Below, piece by piece: positions 1 to 6,557 of a stretch of 15,603 nt of DNA. Below the pieces are notes generated by a model. That model was not told where the DNA came from, ran no database searches, and worked only from the letters and a program-made list of their open reading frames with translations. Both the position numbers and the translations under genes were made by a program. Within the stretch, counting starts at the first letter, position 1. Each line of letters begins with the position of its first letter. Source of the stretch: Clostridium sp. CAG:921 (GTDB lineage Bacteria; Bacillota; Clostridia; TANB77; CAG-465); the NCBI GenBank assembly GCA_000433135.1, contig HF991983.1, forward strand, positions 11,037 to 26,639, given 5' to 3'.

Positions 1-263
1 AAGTTTTTATAGAATATACAGTAAATGGTAAAGATTACGTTGGAAAATTACCTACATCTTCGGCACATATGCAAAAAGGAGATAAGGTTGCAATATATTA
101 TAATCCAAAGTCACCAGGCGATTTTAGTACAAAAAGTGTTTTTTGGATGCTTGCTAATCTTTTAGGTATATTTATAATAGCTATTGGATGTGCAGCACTT
201 TGGAAGGTACTTAAGTTTATGGGGTATATGCCAGATGTTAAGAAGAAAAAGAATTTAGAATAA
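1..263 (+). CDS. DUF3592-type membrane protein, C-terminal part (5' end cut by window)
   Basis: The reading frame is open from base 3 with no stop upstream, so the true start lies before the window; the ATG at 69 is internal. About 86 codons are visible. The soluble part reads VFIEYTVNGKDYVGK, then a KGDKVAIYYNPKSP segment, then a single hydrophobic helix (VFWMLANLLGIFIIAIGCAAL) and a short Lys-rich tail. A beta-strand pair with a Y-x-V-N-G-K turn, a G-D-K-V-x-I-Y-Y-N-P-K element and a closing transmembrane helix are the signature of DUF3592 proteins, whose function is unknown. The stop is 33 bases before the glucosaminidase start and I see no terminator between them, so the two may share a transcript. 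The family call rests on pattern recognition of the last third of the protein only. Confidence 0.7.
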   Translation, partial: VFIEYTVNGKDYVGKLPTSSAHMQKGDKVAIYYNPKSPGDFSTKSVFWMLANLLGIFIIAIGCAALWKVLKFMGYMPDVKKKKNLE

Positions 264-296
264 AAGTAAAATTAATTAGATATATAAGGGGTAGAA

Positions 297-2549
297 ATGA
301 TATATAAATTAAAAGTAAATTATAAATTTGTTTTAGGGCTGATTTTTGTTATGGTTATGCTTGTAGCCTTCAATAAAACAGTTGCTAAAAGATATGATAA
401 GGCTAATTTTCCAATATCATATATAAAAGACGAATTTCCAAGTAGTTATATGCAGTATATAAATGAATTAAAGAAGCTACATCCTAATTGGATATTTAAA
501 GCAGTATATACTGGACTTGATTGGAATGAGGTTATAACTCATGAGTCATATGAAACAAGTGATAGTATAAGTTTGGTGCCGGATTCATATGGACCAGAAT
601 GGAAAAAAGATGGGAAAAATTATTACATGGATGGTTATTTTGTTACAGCTTCTAAAGAGGCTGTAAAGTATATGATTGATCCTAGAAATCATTTAACTGA
701 GGATGAAATATTCCAGTTTGAAACATTAAATTATAGTCAAAGTGCACACACTAAAGAGGCTATTGAAAAAGTTTTATATGGAACATCAATGTATCAAAGA
801 AGTGAGTATAAAAATGCTGGAAATATGGTAACTATGGATAAAACTTATTCACAAATAATTTTAGAAAATGCAGTAAAATATAATGTTAGTGCAACTCATA
901 TTGCATCAAGAATAAGGCAAGAAACAGCTTGTGATATAATTAATAATGGCTCAATAAATGGCTCTGTTAGTGGTTATGAAGGATTGTATAATTTTTTTAA
1001 TATAGGTGCAAGTGCTAATTCAAATGGAAGTGGAGCTGTTATTAACGGGTTACAGTATGCAAGGCAAAAATCTTGGACAACTCCTGAAGCATCTATTGAT
1101 GGTGGAGTTGAAGCGTTGCAAAATAAATGGATTAAATGGGGGCAAAATACAACATATTTTCAAAAATGGGATGTTAATAATGAGGGTGCTGCTGTTGCTC
1201 TTTATGCTTATCAATATATGCAAAATATAATTGCACCAACAAGTGAATCTATTATGACTAAGAAGGCTTATCAAAAGGCTGACTTGTTAAATGCAACTTA
1301 TGAATTTAGGATACCAGTTTACGAAAATATGCCAGATGCTGCATCTCCATATCCAAGTACGACTGAGGAAGCTATATTTGTTGATGATTATACCAAAGTA
1401 AGAGTGGATTCACCAACAGGACTTAATTTAAGAAATGGTCCTGGTACTGAATATGGTAAAATAAAGATTTTAGCAGATAAAACAGAGATGATAAGAATAG
1501 CCAAAAGTACAAATACTCAATGGGATAGAGTAAGACTTGCAAATGGGGTAGAAGGATATGTGTTTAGGGATGGAATAATTGAGCTTGAAAGCTATACAAA
1601 ACCAGAAAAAATATCTTTAAACGTAGAAAGCCTTAACTTACATGTTGGTCAAACACAAGTCTTGAGTGCCACGATATTTCCTGAAAATGCTAGTGTGAAA
1701 GAAACTCTATGGAGTTCTGATAATATAGATGTAGTTACGGTAGAAGACGGAAAGATAATAGCAAAAGGCGTTGGAAGTGCTAATGTTACAGCAAAATTGA
1801 AAAATTTTCAGGTAAGTGCAAGTTGCAAGATTAATGTAAGTGCTGTAGATGCTAAGAGTATAGAACTTGAAAAAAGCAAATATACGGTGATAAAAGGAAA
1901 AAAACTTGATATTAACCCAATTATAAAGCCAGAGTATGCTCAAGATAAAGAATATATTGTAACTTCATCAAATGAAAAAATTGTAAAAGTAGATGGAAAG
2001 TCTTTAGTAGGTGTTGATGTAGGCGAGACAGAGGTAACATTTAAGCTAACTAATAAAGATTTACAAGTAACTGCTAAGGTTAGAGTTGTTGATGTTGATG
2101 ATTCAGATTATATTAGCTTTGATAATACTTTAAAACTAAATGAAGAAAAATCATATATAACTAAAATAGAACCTGGAACTAGCGTTAAAGATTTTATGAC
2201 TAAAATTAAATATAATTCTGAAAAATTCTTTGTAAGTGTGAAAGATATTTCTGGTAAAGAAATATCCGAAGATGAATTGATTGGTACAGGTACAACAATA
2301 AGTTTAAAGGCTAATGACTCAAAAGAAGAATTACAACTTTTTACAATTATAATTTATGGTGATGTGAATGGTGATGGAAATATATATGCAACAGATTATG
2401 TAAAAATTAAAAATCATATAATGGAAGTTGAAAGTCTAAGTGGGGCATGTATAGAAGCAGCTGACGCTGATCATGATGGAAATATATATGCAACAGATTA
2501 TGTAAAAATTAAAAATTATATTATGCAAAGTGGAGAAATTTCGCAATAA
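297..2549 (+). CDS. Secreted N-acetylglucosaminidase (GH73-like) with SH3, Ig-like (Big_2) and dockerin domains
   Basis: This 750-residue exported protein is predicted to cleave N-acetylglucosaminyl bonds in peptidoglycan. Residues 11-25 are an uncleaved or late-cleaved signal helix. Residues about 45-145 match the region that precedes clostridial glucosaminidase domains (HPNWIF, GLDWN, DPRN, IFQFE). The catalytic domain is about 165-315, with the likely acid Glu209 in SRIRQE and a conserved YNFFNIGA at 231-238. A bacterial SH3 domain (about 365-430, LNLRNGPG) follows, then a Big_2 Ig-like domain (437-514), a second Ig-like domain (519-598) and a linker domain. The C-terminus is a type I dockerin with two calcium loops: Asp689/Asn691/Asp693/Asn695/Asp700 and Asp723/Asp725/Asp727/Asn729/Asp734. 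The start is supported by AAGGGG at 286-291, five bases upstream. The next gene begins 15 bases after the stop. A dockerin on a wall hydrolase implies a cohesin-like partner (inference). Confidence 0.88.
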   Translation: MIYKLKVNYKFVLGLIFVMVMLVAFNKTVAKRYDKANFPISYIKDEFPSSYMQYINELKKLHPNWIFKAVYTGLDWNEVITHESYETSDSISLVPDSYGPEWKKDGKNYYMDGYFVTASKEAVKYMIDPRNHLTEDEIFQFETLNYSQSAHTKEAIEKVLYGTSMYQRSEYKNAGNMVTMDKTYSQIILENAVKYNVSATHIASRIRQETACDIINNGSINGSVSGYEGLYNFFNIGASANSNGSGAVINGLQYARQKSWTTPEASIDGGVEALQNKWIKWGQNTTYFQKWDVNNEGAAVALYAYQYMQNIIAPTSESIMTKKAYQKADLLNATYEFRIPVYENMPDAASPYPSTTEEAIFVDDYTKVRVDSPTGLNLRNGPGTEYGKIKILADKTEMIRIAKSTNTQWDRVRLANGVEGYVFRDGIIELESYTKPEKISLNVESLNLHVGQTQVLSATIFPENASVKETLWSSDNIDVVTVEDGKIIAKGVGSANVTAKLKNFQVSASCKINVSAVDAKSIELEKSKYTVIKGKKLDINPIIKPEYAQDKEYIVTSSNEKIVKVDGKSLVGVDVGETEVTFKLTNKDLQVTAKVRVVDVDDSDYISFDNTLKLNEEKSYITKIEPGTSVKDFMTKIKYNSEKFFVSVKDISGKEISEDELIGTGTTISLKANDSKEELQLFTIIIYGDVNGDGNIYATDYVKIKNHIMEVESLSGACIEAADADHDGNIYATDYVKIKNYIMQSGEISQ
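2372..2414 (+). repeat. 43-bp direct repeat, copy 1 (first dockerin loop and helix)
   Basis: This copy encodes the first calcium loop and F-like helix of the dockerin (DGNIYATDYVKIKN). It is base-for-base identical to 2474-2516, at an offset of 102 bases (34 codons), so the identity includes every synonymous position. The sequences just before and after diverge. Confidence 0.95.
2474..2516 (+). repeat. 43-bp direct repeat, copy 2 (second dockerin loop and helix)
   Basis: This is the second exact copy of the 43-bp dockerin segment at 2372-2414, encoding the second calcium loop and helix close to the protein C-terminus. The flanks differ (HIMEV after copy 1, YIMQS after copy 2). Confidence 0.95.
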
Positions 2550-2564
2550 TGGAGAGGATTGAAA

Positions 2565-3983
2565 ATGAAAAAAAGAATAAATAAATTTATTTTTATTTGT
2601 TTATTTGTAGCATGTATGTCATTTTTAAAAAATGTATATGCTGCAACTATTAATATCTCAGGCGAGTCTAGTACTTCGCCTAGTAGTACAGTTAATGTTT
2701 CTATTGGAGGCAGTTTTACTGGAAGAGTAGATGTAACTGTTAGCAATGGTTCAGGCAATAAAAGTATTTGGATTGAAAATAGTACTGTGACTATTCCTGT
2801 AACTGTTGGAAGTAGTGGTACTACTACTATAAGTGCTGTGGCTCAAAAAGGCGCATCAGATAGTTCAGGAAATTTATTTTTAAATGCAGATGGAAGCTTG
2901 CCAAGTGCAAGTAAATCAATATCTATAGTTGTTCCTACGCCAGCTCCAACACCTAATATAAGCAATAATGGAAACTCAAATAATAATAATGCAAGTAATA
3001 ATGGAGGTAGCAGTGCTAATAATGGTACTACTACAAAAAGTTCAAATAATTACCTTAGTAAATTACAGGTAAATGTTGAAGGGCTTTCGCCAAATTTTAG
3101 TAGGACAAAGACAAATTATACGTTAAATGTTGGAAATAATATTAGTAAAATAAATGTTACTGCTGTTGCAGAAGATTCTAATTCAAAGGTATATATTTCT
3201 GGAAATACTGATTTGAAAGTTGGCGATAACAATGTATATATTACTGTAACTGCTCAAAATGGTGCTAAAAGAACGTATTCAATAATTGTTACAAAGTCAG
3301 CTAATTTAGATGATGCTAATTCATATCTTGAAAGTTTAATTATTGAAAATGCTAAAATATCACCTGAATTTTCAAAAGAGATTTTTGAATATGATTGTGG
3401 AATTGTAGGTTCTGATATAAGTAGCTTAAAAATACTTGCTTTTCCAGAAATAGAAGAAGCAAAAGTTGAAATTAGCGGAAATGATGAGCTAATTGAAGGT
3501 GAAAATGAGATTGTAGTTAAGGTGACATCAAAAGATGGTACTACATCAAAGGATTATAAAATTAAAGTACTAAAAGAAGCTGCGATAATAAAAGACGAAG
3601 ACAGCATGAAAAATGCTGAAGATCAAGATACAAATGTAAATATATCAAATAAAAGTGGAGGAGTTGTAACTTTTTTTAAAAGCATCTGGTATTCAATAAA
3701 AGCCAATGCACTTATAGTTATAATGTATATATTAATTGTAGTTGAATTTATAGAGATTCTTTACTTATATTGTAAATTGCATGATATTAACTTGTTTAAG
3801 AAAAAAGAAGTTGTTCGCAGTAAGTATAATGTTGATATAAGTGGTCTTGAAAAAGAAAAGGAAAAGAAGGAAGAATTGTTTAAAGTTTTTAAAAATGAAA
3901 ATAATGTAAAAGATGCAAAAAAAGATGACTCTATGCCAAGAAAAAGAAATGGAAGAGAGGCAGACGATAATAATGATAAATAG
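2565..3983 (+). CDS. Membrane-anchored surface protein with Ig-like and two cadherin-like beta-sandwich domains
   Basis: This 472-residue protein has a cleavable signal peptide at 1-26 (cleavage near NVYA/A). An Ig-like beta domain follows at about 27-123, then a Pro/Asn/Ser/Gly low-complexity linker (124-162). Two cadherin-like beta-sandwich repeats (PF12733 style) sit at about 163-243 and 254-336, each with the L-x-x-L and Y-x-x-x-V patterns. A spacer, one transmembrane helix (about 381-402) and a charged cytoplasmic tail of about 70 residues complete it. I chose ATG 2565 over the in-frame TTG at 2559: the ribosome site GGAGAGG (2551-2557) is seven bases from the ATG but one from the TTG. 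The gene starts 15 bases after the dockerin hydrolase, so they are almost certainly cotranscribed. The topology puts the beta domains outside and the basic/acidic tail inside. No enzymatic motif is seen. A scaffold or adhesin role, perhaps as hydrolase partner, is inference. Confidence 0.82.
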   Translation: MKKRINKFIFICLFVACMSFLKNVYAATINISGESSTSPSSTVNVSIGGSFTGRVDVTVSNGSGNKSIWIENSTVTIPVTVGSSGTTTISAVAQKGASDSSGNLFLNADGSLPSASKSISIVVPTPAPTPNISNNGNSNNNNASNNGGSSANNGTTTKSSNNYLSKLQVNVEGLSPNFSRTKTNYTLNVGNNISKINVTAVAEDSNSKVYISGNTDLKVGDNNVYITVTAQNGAKRTYSIIVTKSANLDDANSYLESLIIENAKISPEFSKEIFEYDCGIVGSDISSLKILAFPEIEEAKVEISGNDELIEGENEIVVKVTSKDGTTSKDYKIKVLKEAAIIKDEDSMKNAEDQDTNVNISNKSGGVVTFFKSIWYSIKANALIVIMYILIVVEFIEILYLYCKLHDINLFKKKEVVRSKYNVDISGLEKEKEKKEELFKVFKNENNVKDAKKDDSMPRKRNGREADDNNDK

Positions 3984-4372
3984 AAATGTTACTTAATTCG
4001 TATAAACAAAGTAACTATAGTACGTTATATCAAGCAAAAGCTTTTGAAGTGGTAACAGGAAACTTTGCTATAATAGGCTATAAAATAAGTTGTGATGGTG
4101 CTAACACGTTTATTGATGGTATTTCTGATAGTAGTAAATATTTAAAAGGAAGCCTATATGTAATTACTCATAGTACTAATGCTTATTGGACTTGTAGCCC
4201 GCAAACAGCTACATTTGAATCAATTTATGGTGTTACTATTGCTGGTATAGTTGCTCCATATACATGGTATTACACTGATTTTGGATTTAGACCAGTAGTG
4301 TGTTTAAAGCAAAATATTGCATTAAAATTAAAAGATGATGGTACGTATGATGTAGTAGAAACGGGTATTTAA
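3980..4372 (+). pseudogene. C-terminal fragment of a pilin-like clostridial surface protein
   Basis: An open frame begins just after an in-frame TAA (3977-3979), with its first ATG at 3986 giving 128 residues. It lacks a recognisable ribosome site and starts two bases after the stop of the preceding gene. There is no signal peptide or N-terminal prepilin helix. The visible part carries the end-domain pattern of a large clostridial surface family: YQAKAFEVV, GNFAIIGYK, then YWTCSP, and DFGFRPVVCLKQNI near the C-terminus. Full-length members normally begin with a prepilin-like GITLIALVITI helix, so this is a 5'-truncated copy. A related C-terminal motif (GFRPIICLKSS) ends the remnant at 6231-6413. 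Translation coupled to the upstream gene cannot be excluded, so a short functional product remains possible. Confidence 0.65.
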
Positions 4373-4374
4373 TT

Positions 4375-4420
4375 AAAAAATATAGTGAATCAAAGTTATT
4401 ATTGATTCACTATATTTTTT
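4375..4420. terminator. Bidirectional rho-independent terminator between convergent genes
   Basis: A perfect 19-bp stem pairs bases 4375-4393 with 4402-4420 around an 8-base loop. It has an A6 run at the 5' side and a T6 run at the 3' side, so it works on both strands. It closes the plus-strand surface block and the minus-strand ttcA transcript. Confidence 0.93.
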
Positions 4421-4466
4421 TCATATTTTAAATATGATATATTAATGAGGTAACAAATTTAACTTA

Positions 4467-5180
4467 TTATTTTTTCCATCCAGGTATATCAGAGCGCATT
4501 ATTGCACCCATTATATTTGTTCTTACCTTTGGAATATCAAGTGAAATAGTTCTAATTAAATTTTTTATATATTCTCTTTTAGTATAGCCATCTCTTGGAC
4601 AACATTTTCCAATAACAGGATATTCTAAGGCTTTTGCCACATGTCTTATTTCTTTTTCACTTACGTAAATAAAAGGTCGTATAACTTTTATATCTGATCT
4701 ACTAAGGTATGTAATAGGTGAAAATGTATGAATTTTTCCATTTAAAAAAATACTCATAAGAAAAGTTTCTATTACATCATCGCTATGATGTGCAAGAGCT
4801 ATCTTAGTACAGCCATGTTCTATTGCAATACTATTTAACATTCCTCTTCTCATATTTGCACATAAAGAACAAGGATTTTTTTCTTTTCTAATATCAAATA
4901 CTACTTTTGAGATGTCTGAGTGATATACAATATATTCAATATCTAATTTTTTACAAAGTTCTTCTAACTTTGTTGTATCAAAAGTTTCACTCCCAGGGTG
5001 TATAGTAATTGCCATTATATCAAATTTCTTAGGATAGTACTTTTTTAGGTAGTAAAGTGAATGTAGTAATGTAAGACTATCTTTACCTCCAGATAAGCCA
5101 ATTGCTATTTTATCTCCGTCATCGATCATTGCATAATCATCGATGGCTCTCCTTGCTTTTCCCATAATTGTTTGTAACAT
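4467..5180 (-). CDS. ttcA: TtcA-family tRNA 2-thiocytidine biosynthesis protein
   Basis: This 237-residue PP-loop ATPase is predicted to activate C32 of certain tRNAs with ATP and install sulfur, giving 2-thiocytidine. The PP-loop is SGGKDS at 30-35. A CSLC pair (Cys104, Cys107) followed by RRGML, then ALAHHSDDVIETFLMSIF (129-146) and the IRPFIYVSEKEI stretch (167-178), follow TtcA order. Cys193/Cys194 stand where the third iron-sulfur ligand is expected, though the local motif (GKCCPRDGY) differs from the proteobacterial CNLCG form. The protein is shorter than Escherichia coli TtcA (about 311 residues), as is usual in Firmicutes. The start is supported by AAGGAG seven bases upstream. The gene has its own promoter and shares a terminator with the convergent block. 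The exact modified nucleotide could differ within this family. Confidence 0.82.
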   Translation of the reverse strand: MLQTIMGKARRAIDDYAMIDDGDKIAIGLSGGKDSLTLLHSLYYLKKYYPKKFDIMAITIHPGSETFDTTKLEELCKKLDIEYIVYHSDISKVVFDIRKEKNPCSLCANMRRGMLNSIAIEHGCTKIALAHHSDDVIETFLMSIFLNGKIHTFSPITYLSRSDIKVIRPFIYVSEKEIRHVAKALEYPVIGKCCPRDGYTKREYIKNLIRTISLDIPKVRTNIMGAIMRSDIPGWKK

Positions 5181-5205
5181 AATTAATCTCCTTTATATTT
5201 AAAGT

Positions 5206-5234
5206 ATTATACAATAATTTGATATAAAATACAA
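5206..5234 (-). promoter_or_regulatory. Sigma-A promoter of the ttcA-family gene
   Basis: Read on the minus strand, TTGTAT (5229-5234) and a perfect TATAAT (5206-5211) are separated by 17 bases. Transcription would start about 20 bases before the ATG, with the AAGGAG site just inside the leader. Confidence 0.75.
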
Positions 5235-5247
5235 TAGCCAAGAAAGC

Positions 5248-5283
5248 AAAAAAGTGCCAAGGCATTAGCCTTGGACACTTTTT
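5248..5283 (-). terminator. Rho-independent terminator of the 164-residue orphan gene
   Basis: The arms 5248-5263 and 5268-5283 pair around a 4-base ATTA loop. The stem is GC-rich (CCAAGGC with GCCTTGG) plus AAAAAGTG with CACTTTTT, with one bulge or mismatch. On the minus strand it ends in a T6 run. It lies 15 bases after the orphan stop and just before the ttcA promoter, so it separates two transcription units. Confidence 0.88.
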
Positions 5284-5297
5284 CAAAAGATTGTTAA

Positions 5298-5792
5298 TTA
5301 AAATTTATTACCTTCTTTTAATTTCATCGAAAGGTACGGATTTGTACAATCCGCCGAATATACGTACATATTCGCATCAACATTTGATGATTCACACTTT
5401 AGCTGTTGCAAAATAGCAACTGACTGTGCGTTAATCAATTTCATAAAATCACTATCTTCATTGTAATTATGAATAACCATATAAGGCTTCATTTTCTTTG
5501 AAAACAGATGATGATTATCCATTGTGCACCAGGTGAAGCCTCCAACAATGATGTCTTCAAGAAGACGGCTTCTAATTGGATCCAATGACTCTGGATTAAC
5601 AACGTCAAATGCCATTCTGATTAAATCCTCAGCAGAAGAATAAGATTCATCTTTATTAAATCTCATCTGTCCGATAAGTTTTGGATGGTCTTCTCGAGCG
5701 AAAATGTTTAAGTAGACTGTTGGAACCTCCTCTTTGTTTTTTCTGTCAATAGATGCTACTGTAAAAAATACAGATCCTAGATGTTGTAACAT
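5298..5792 (-). CDS. Uncharacterised 164-residue cytoplasmic protein, compositionally atypical
   Basis: I do not recognise this protein. It has no signal peptide or membrane segment. It reads as a mixed alpha/beta domain: beta-rich at the N-terminus (SVFFTVAS, PTVYLNIFA, IGQMRF), a helix around 52-65, a central GGFTWCTMDNHH segment (84-95), a PYMVIHNYN strand (103-111), a helix around 115-132, and a final YVYSADCTNPY stretch. Three cysteines (89, 133, 149) do not form an obvious metal motif. The gene looks real: AAAGGAGG eight bases before the ATG, a TTGACA-17-TAAAAT promoter, and a strong terminator. Its GC content is clearly higher than most of the window: hand counts of four 60-base lines gave 33-45%, against 17-23% in four lines of ligA, mfd and other nearby genes. 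That, with its isolated transcription unit, suggests acquisition by transfer. Function unknown. Confidence 0.8.
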   Translation of the reverse strand: MLQHLGSVFFTVASIDRKNKEEVPTVYLNIFAREDHPKLIGQMRFNKDESYSSAEDLIRMAFDVVNPESLDPIRSRLLEDIIVGGFTWCTMDNHHLFSKKMKPYMVIHNYNEDSDFMKLINAQSVAILQQLKCESSNVDANMYVYSADCTNPYLSMKLKEGNKF

Positions 5793-5827
5793 TGCACAAC
5801 CCTCCTTTAATTAATATGATAGTTGCT

Positions 5828-5856
5828 ATTTTATTACTTTTTATGTAAATTGTCAA
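5828..5856 (-). promoter_or_regulatory. Sigma-A promoter of the 164-residue orphan gene
   Basis: On the minus strand a perfect TTGACA (5851-5856) lies 17 bases before TAAAAT (5828-5833). The predicted leader is about 30 bases and contains the AAAGGAGG ribosome site (5801-5808). A short inverted repeat ATAG-ttg-CTAT overlaps the -10 edge (5819-5829); it is too short to call an operator. Confidence 0.82.
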
Positions 5857-6230
5857 GCAAAAAATAAAAAAATTATGTAAATTTATATGAAAAATATATA
5901 AAATTCAAAAATTTCCATTAAGAGAAGAATATTTAAACTACAATCAAAAATATGAACAAGATATAGACACAATAAAAGAAATTATTATTAAGTTAGATAA
6001 ACAAAAAAGAAAACATAAATGGAAATAGTCTATGGGAAAAAATTTTTAAAAAATATATTCATTTTAAATTTATGAATGCATTAAATAAAATTTTAAAATA
6101 TATAATGAATAAGATATTAATGTAAAAAATTTACATTGATAATTTTTTTGCTATATTATAAACTGTTTTTAGTATAATTTGAAAAAATGGAATAAGTTAT
6201 ATAAATGTGAAAGGAATAAATGAAATTAAT
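5857..6230. other. AT-rich intergenic stretch with a startless relic frame and a small palindrome
   Basis: No intact gene is visible here. Bases 5891-6028 (plus strand) form a frame of 45 codons after an in-frame TGA. It has no ATG and reads REEYLNYNQKYEQDIDTIKE followed by a Lys-rich, Trp-containing end and a TAG; this resembles the last part of a coding sequence whose start is gone. Bases 6119-6137 are a palindrome, AATGTAAA-aaa-TTTACATT. A TATAAT at 6173-6178 has no convincing -35. The rest is low-complexity A/T. Confidence 0.45.
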
Positions 6231-6413
6231 ATGAATTATAACAAAAATAATTTTTTTATAAAACTAACTCATAATTACGGTATTAGTTTGATAACTTTAG
6301 TAATTACTATAGTTGTTGTTAATGGAAATGGAACTGGATTTAGACCTATAATTTGCTTAAAATCAAGTACAAAATTAAAGGAAATTAAAGAAGGTAAAAA
6401 TTACAAAATTTAG
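6231..6413 (+). pseudogene. Internally deleted remnant of a prepilin-like surface protein
   Basis: Sixty residues join two ends of one family. The N-terminal half (about 1-30) has a basic leader and NYG followed by ISLITLVITIVVV, the prepilin-like start of clostridial surface proteins, with the expected peptidase site after Gly17. After only 13 hydrophobic residues the sequence jumps, near base 6320, to NGNGTGFRPIICLKSS, which matches the extreme C-terminal motif of the fragment at 3980-4372 (GFRPVVCLKQN). The several hundred residues that normally lie between are missing, so an in-frame deletion is the simplest explanation. A GTG at 6207 in the same frame is a less likely start; AAAGGA (6210-6215) is poorly spaced for either. 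The hydrophobic helix is too short to span a membrane, so a functional product is unlikely. Confidence 0.65.
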
Positions 6414-6476
6414 TGTAAATGAAGAATAAGTAAAAATAAATAAATTAAATAATTGACAGAAAAGCAACACACATAC

Positions 6477-6505
6477 TTGACATAAAGTACAAGCTGAACT
6501 ATAAT
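6477..6505 (+). promoter_or_regulatory. Perfect consensus sigma-A promoter of the MYG1-family gene
   Basis: TTGACA (6477-6482), a 17-base spacer and TATAAT (6500-6505) match consensus at every position. The leader would be about 45 bases long. A second TTGACA at 6453-6458 has no -10 partner at the right distance. Confidence 0.9.
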
Positions 6506-6557
6506 ATATATGTATTAATGAAAGTATTTAATAATAATTATTATAAGGAGGAGCTAT

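Noticed and set aside
2559..2564. TTG start for the cadherin-like protein
   Set aside because: It is one base from the ribosome site GGAGAGG, too close for initiation. The ATG at 2565 is seven bases away.
6119..6137. Palindrome as a terminator
   Set aside because: The stem is almost all A/T and the following T run begins only after a five-base gap (GATAA), so stable termination is unlikely. It is reported only as a possible operator-like site.
6207..6230. GTG start for the prepilin remnant
   Set aside because: No ribosome site precedes it; the AAAGGA motif lies inside this proposed extension. The ATG at 6231 gives a typical basic prepilin leader.
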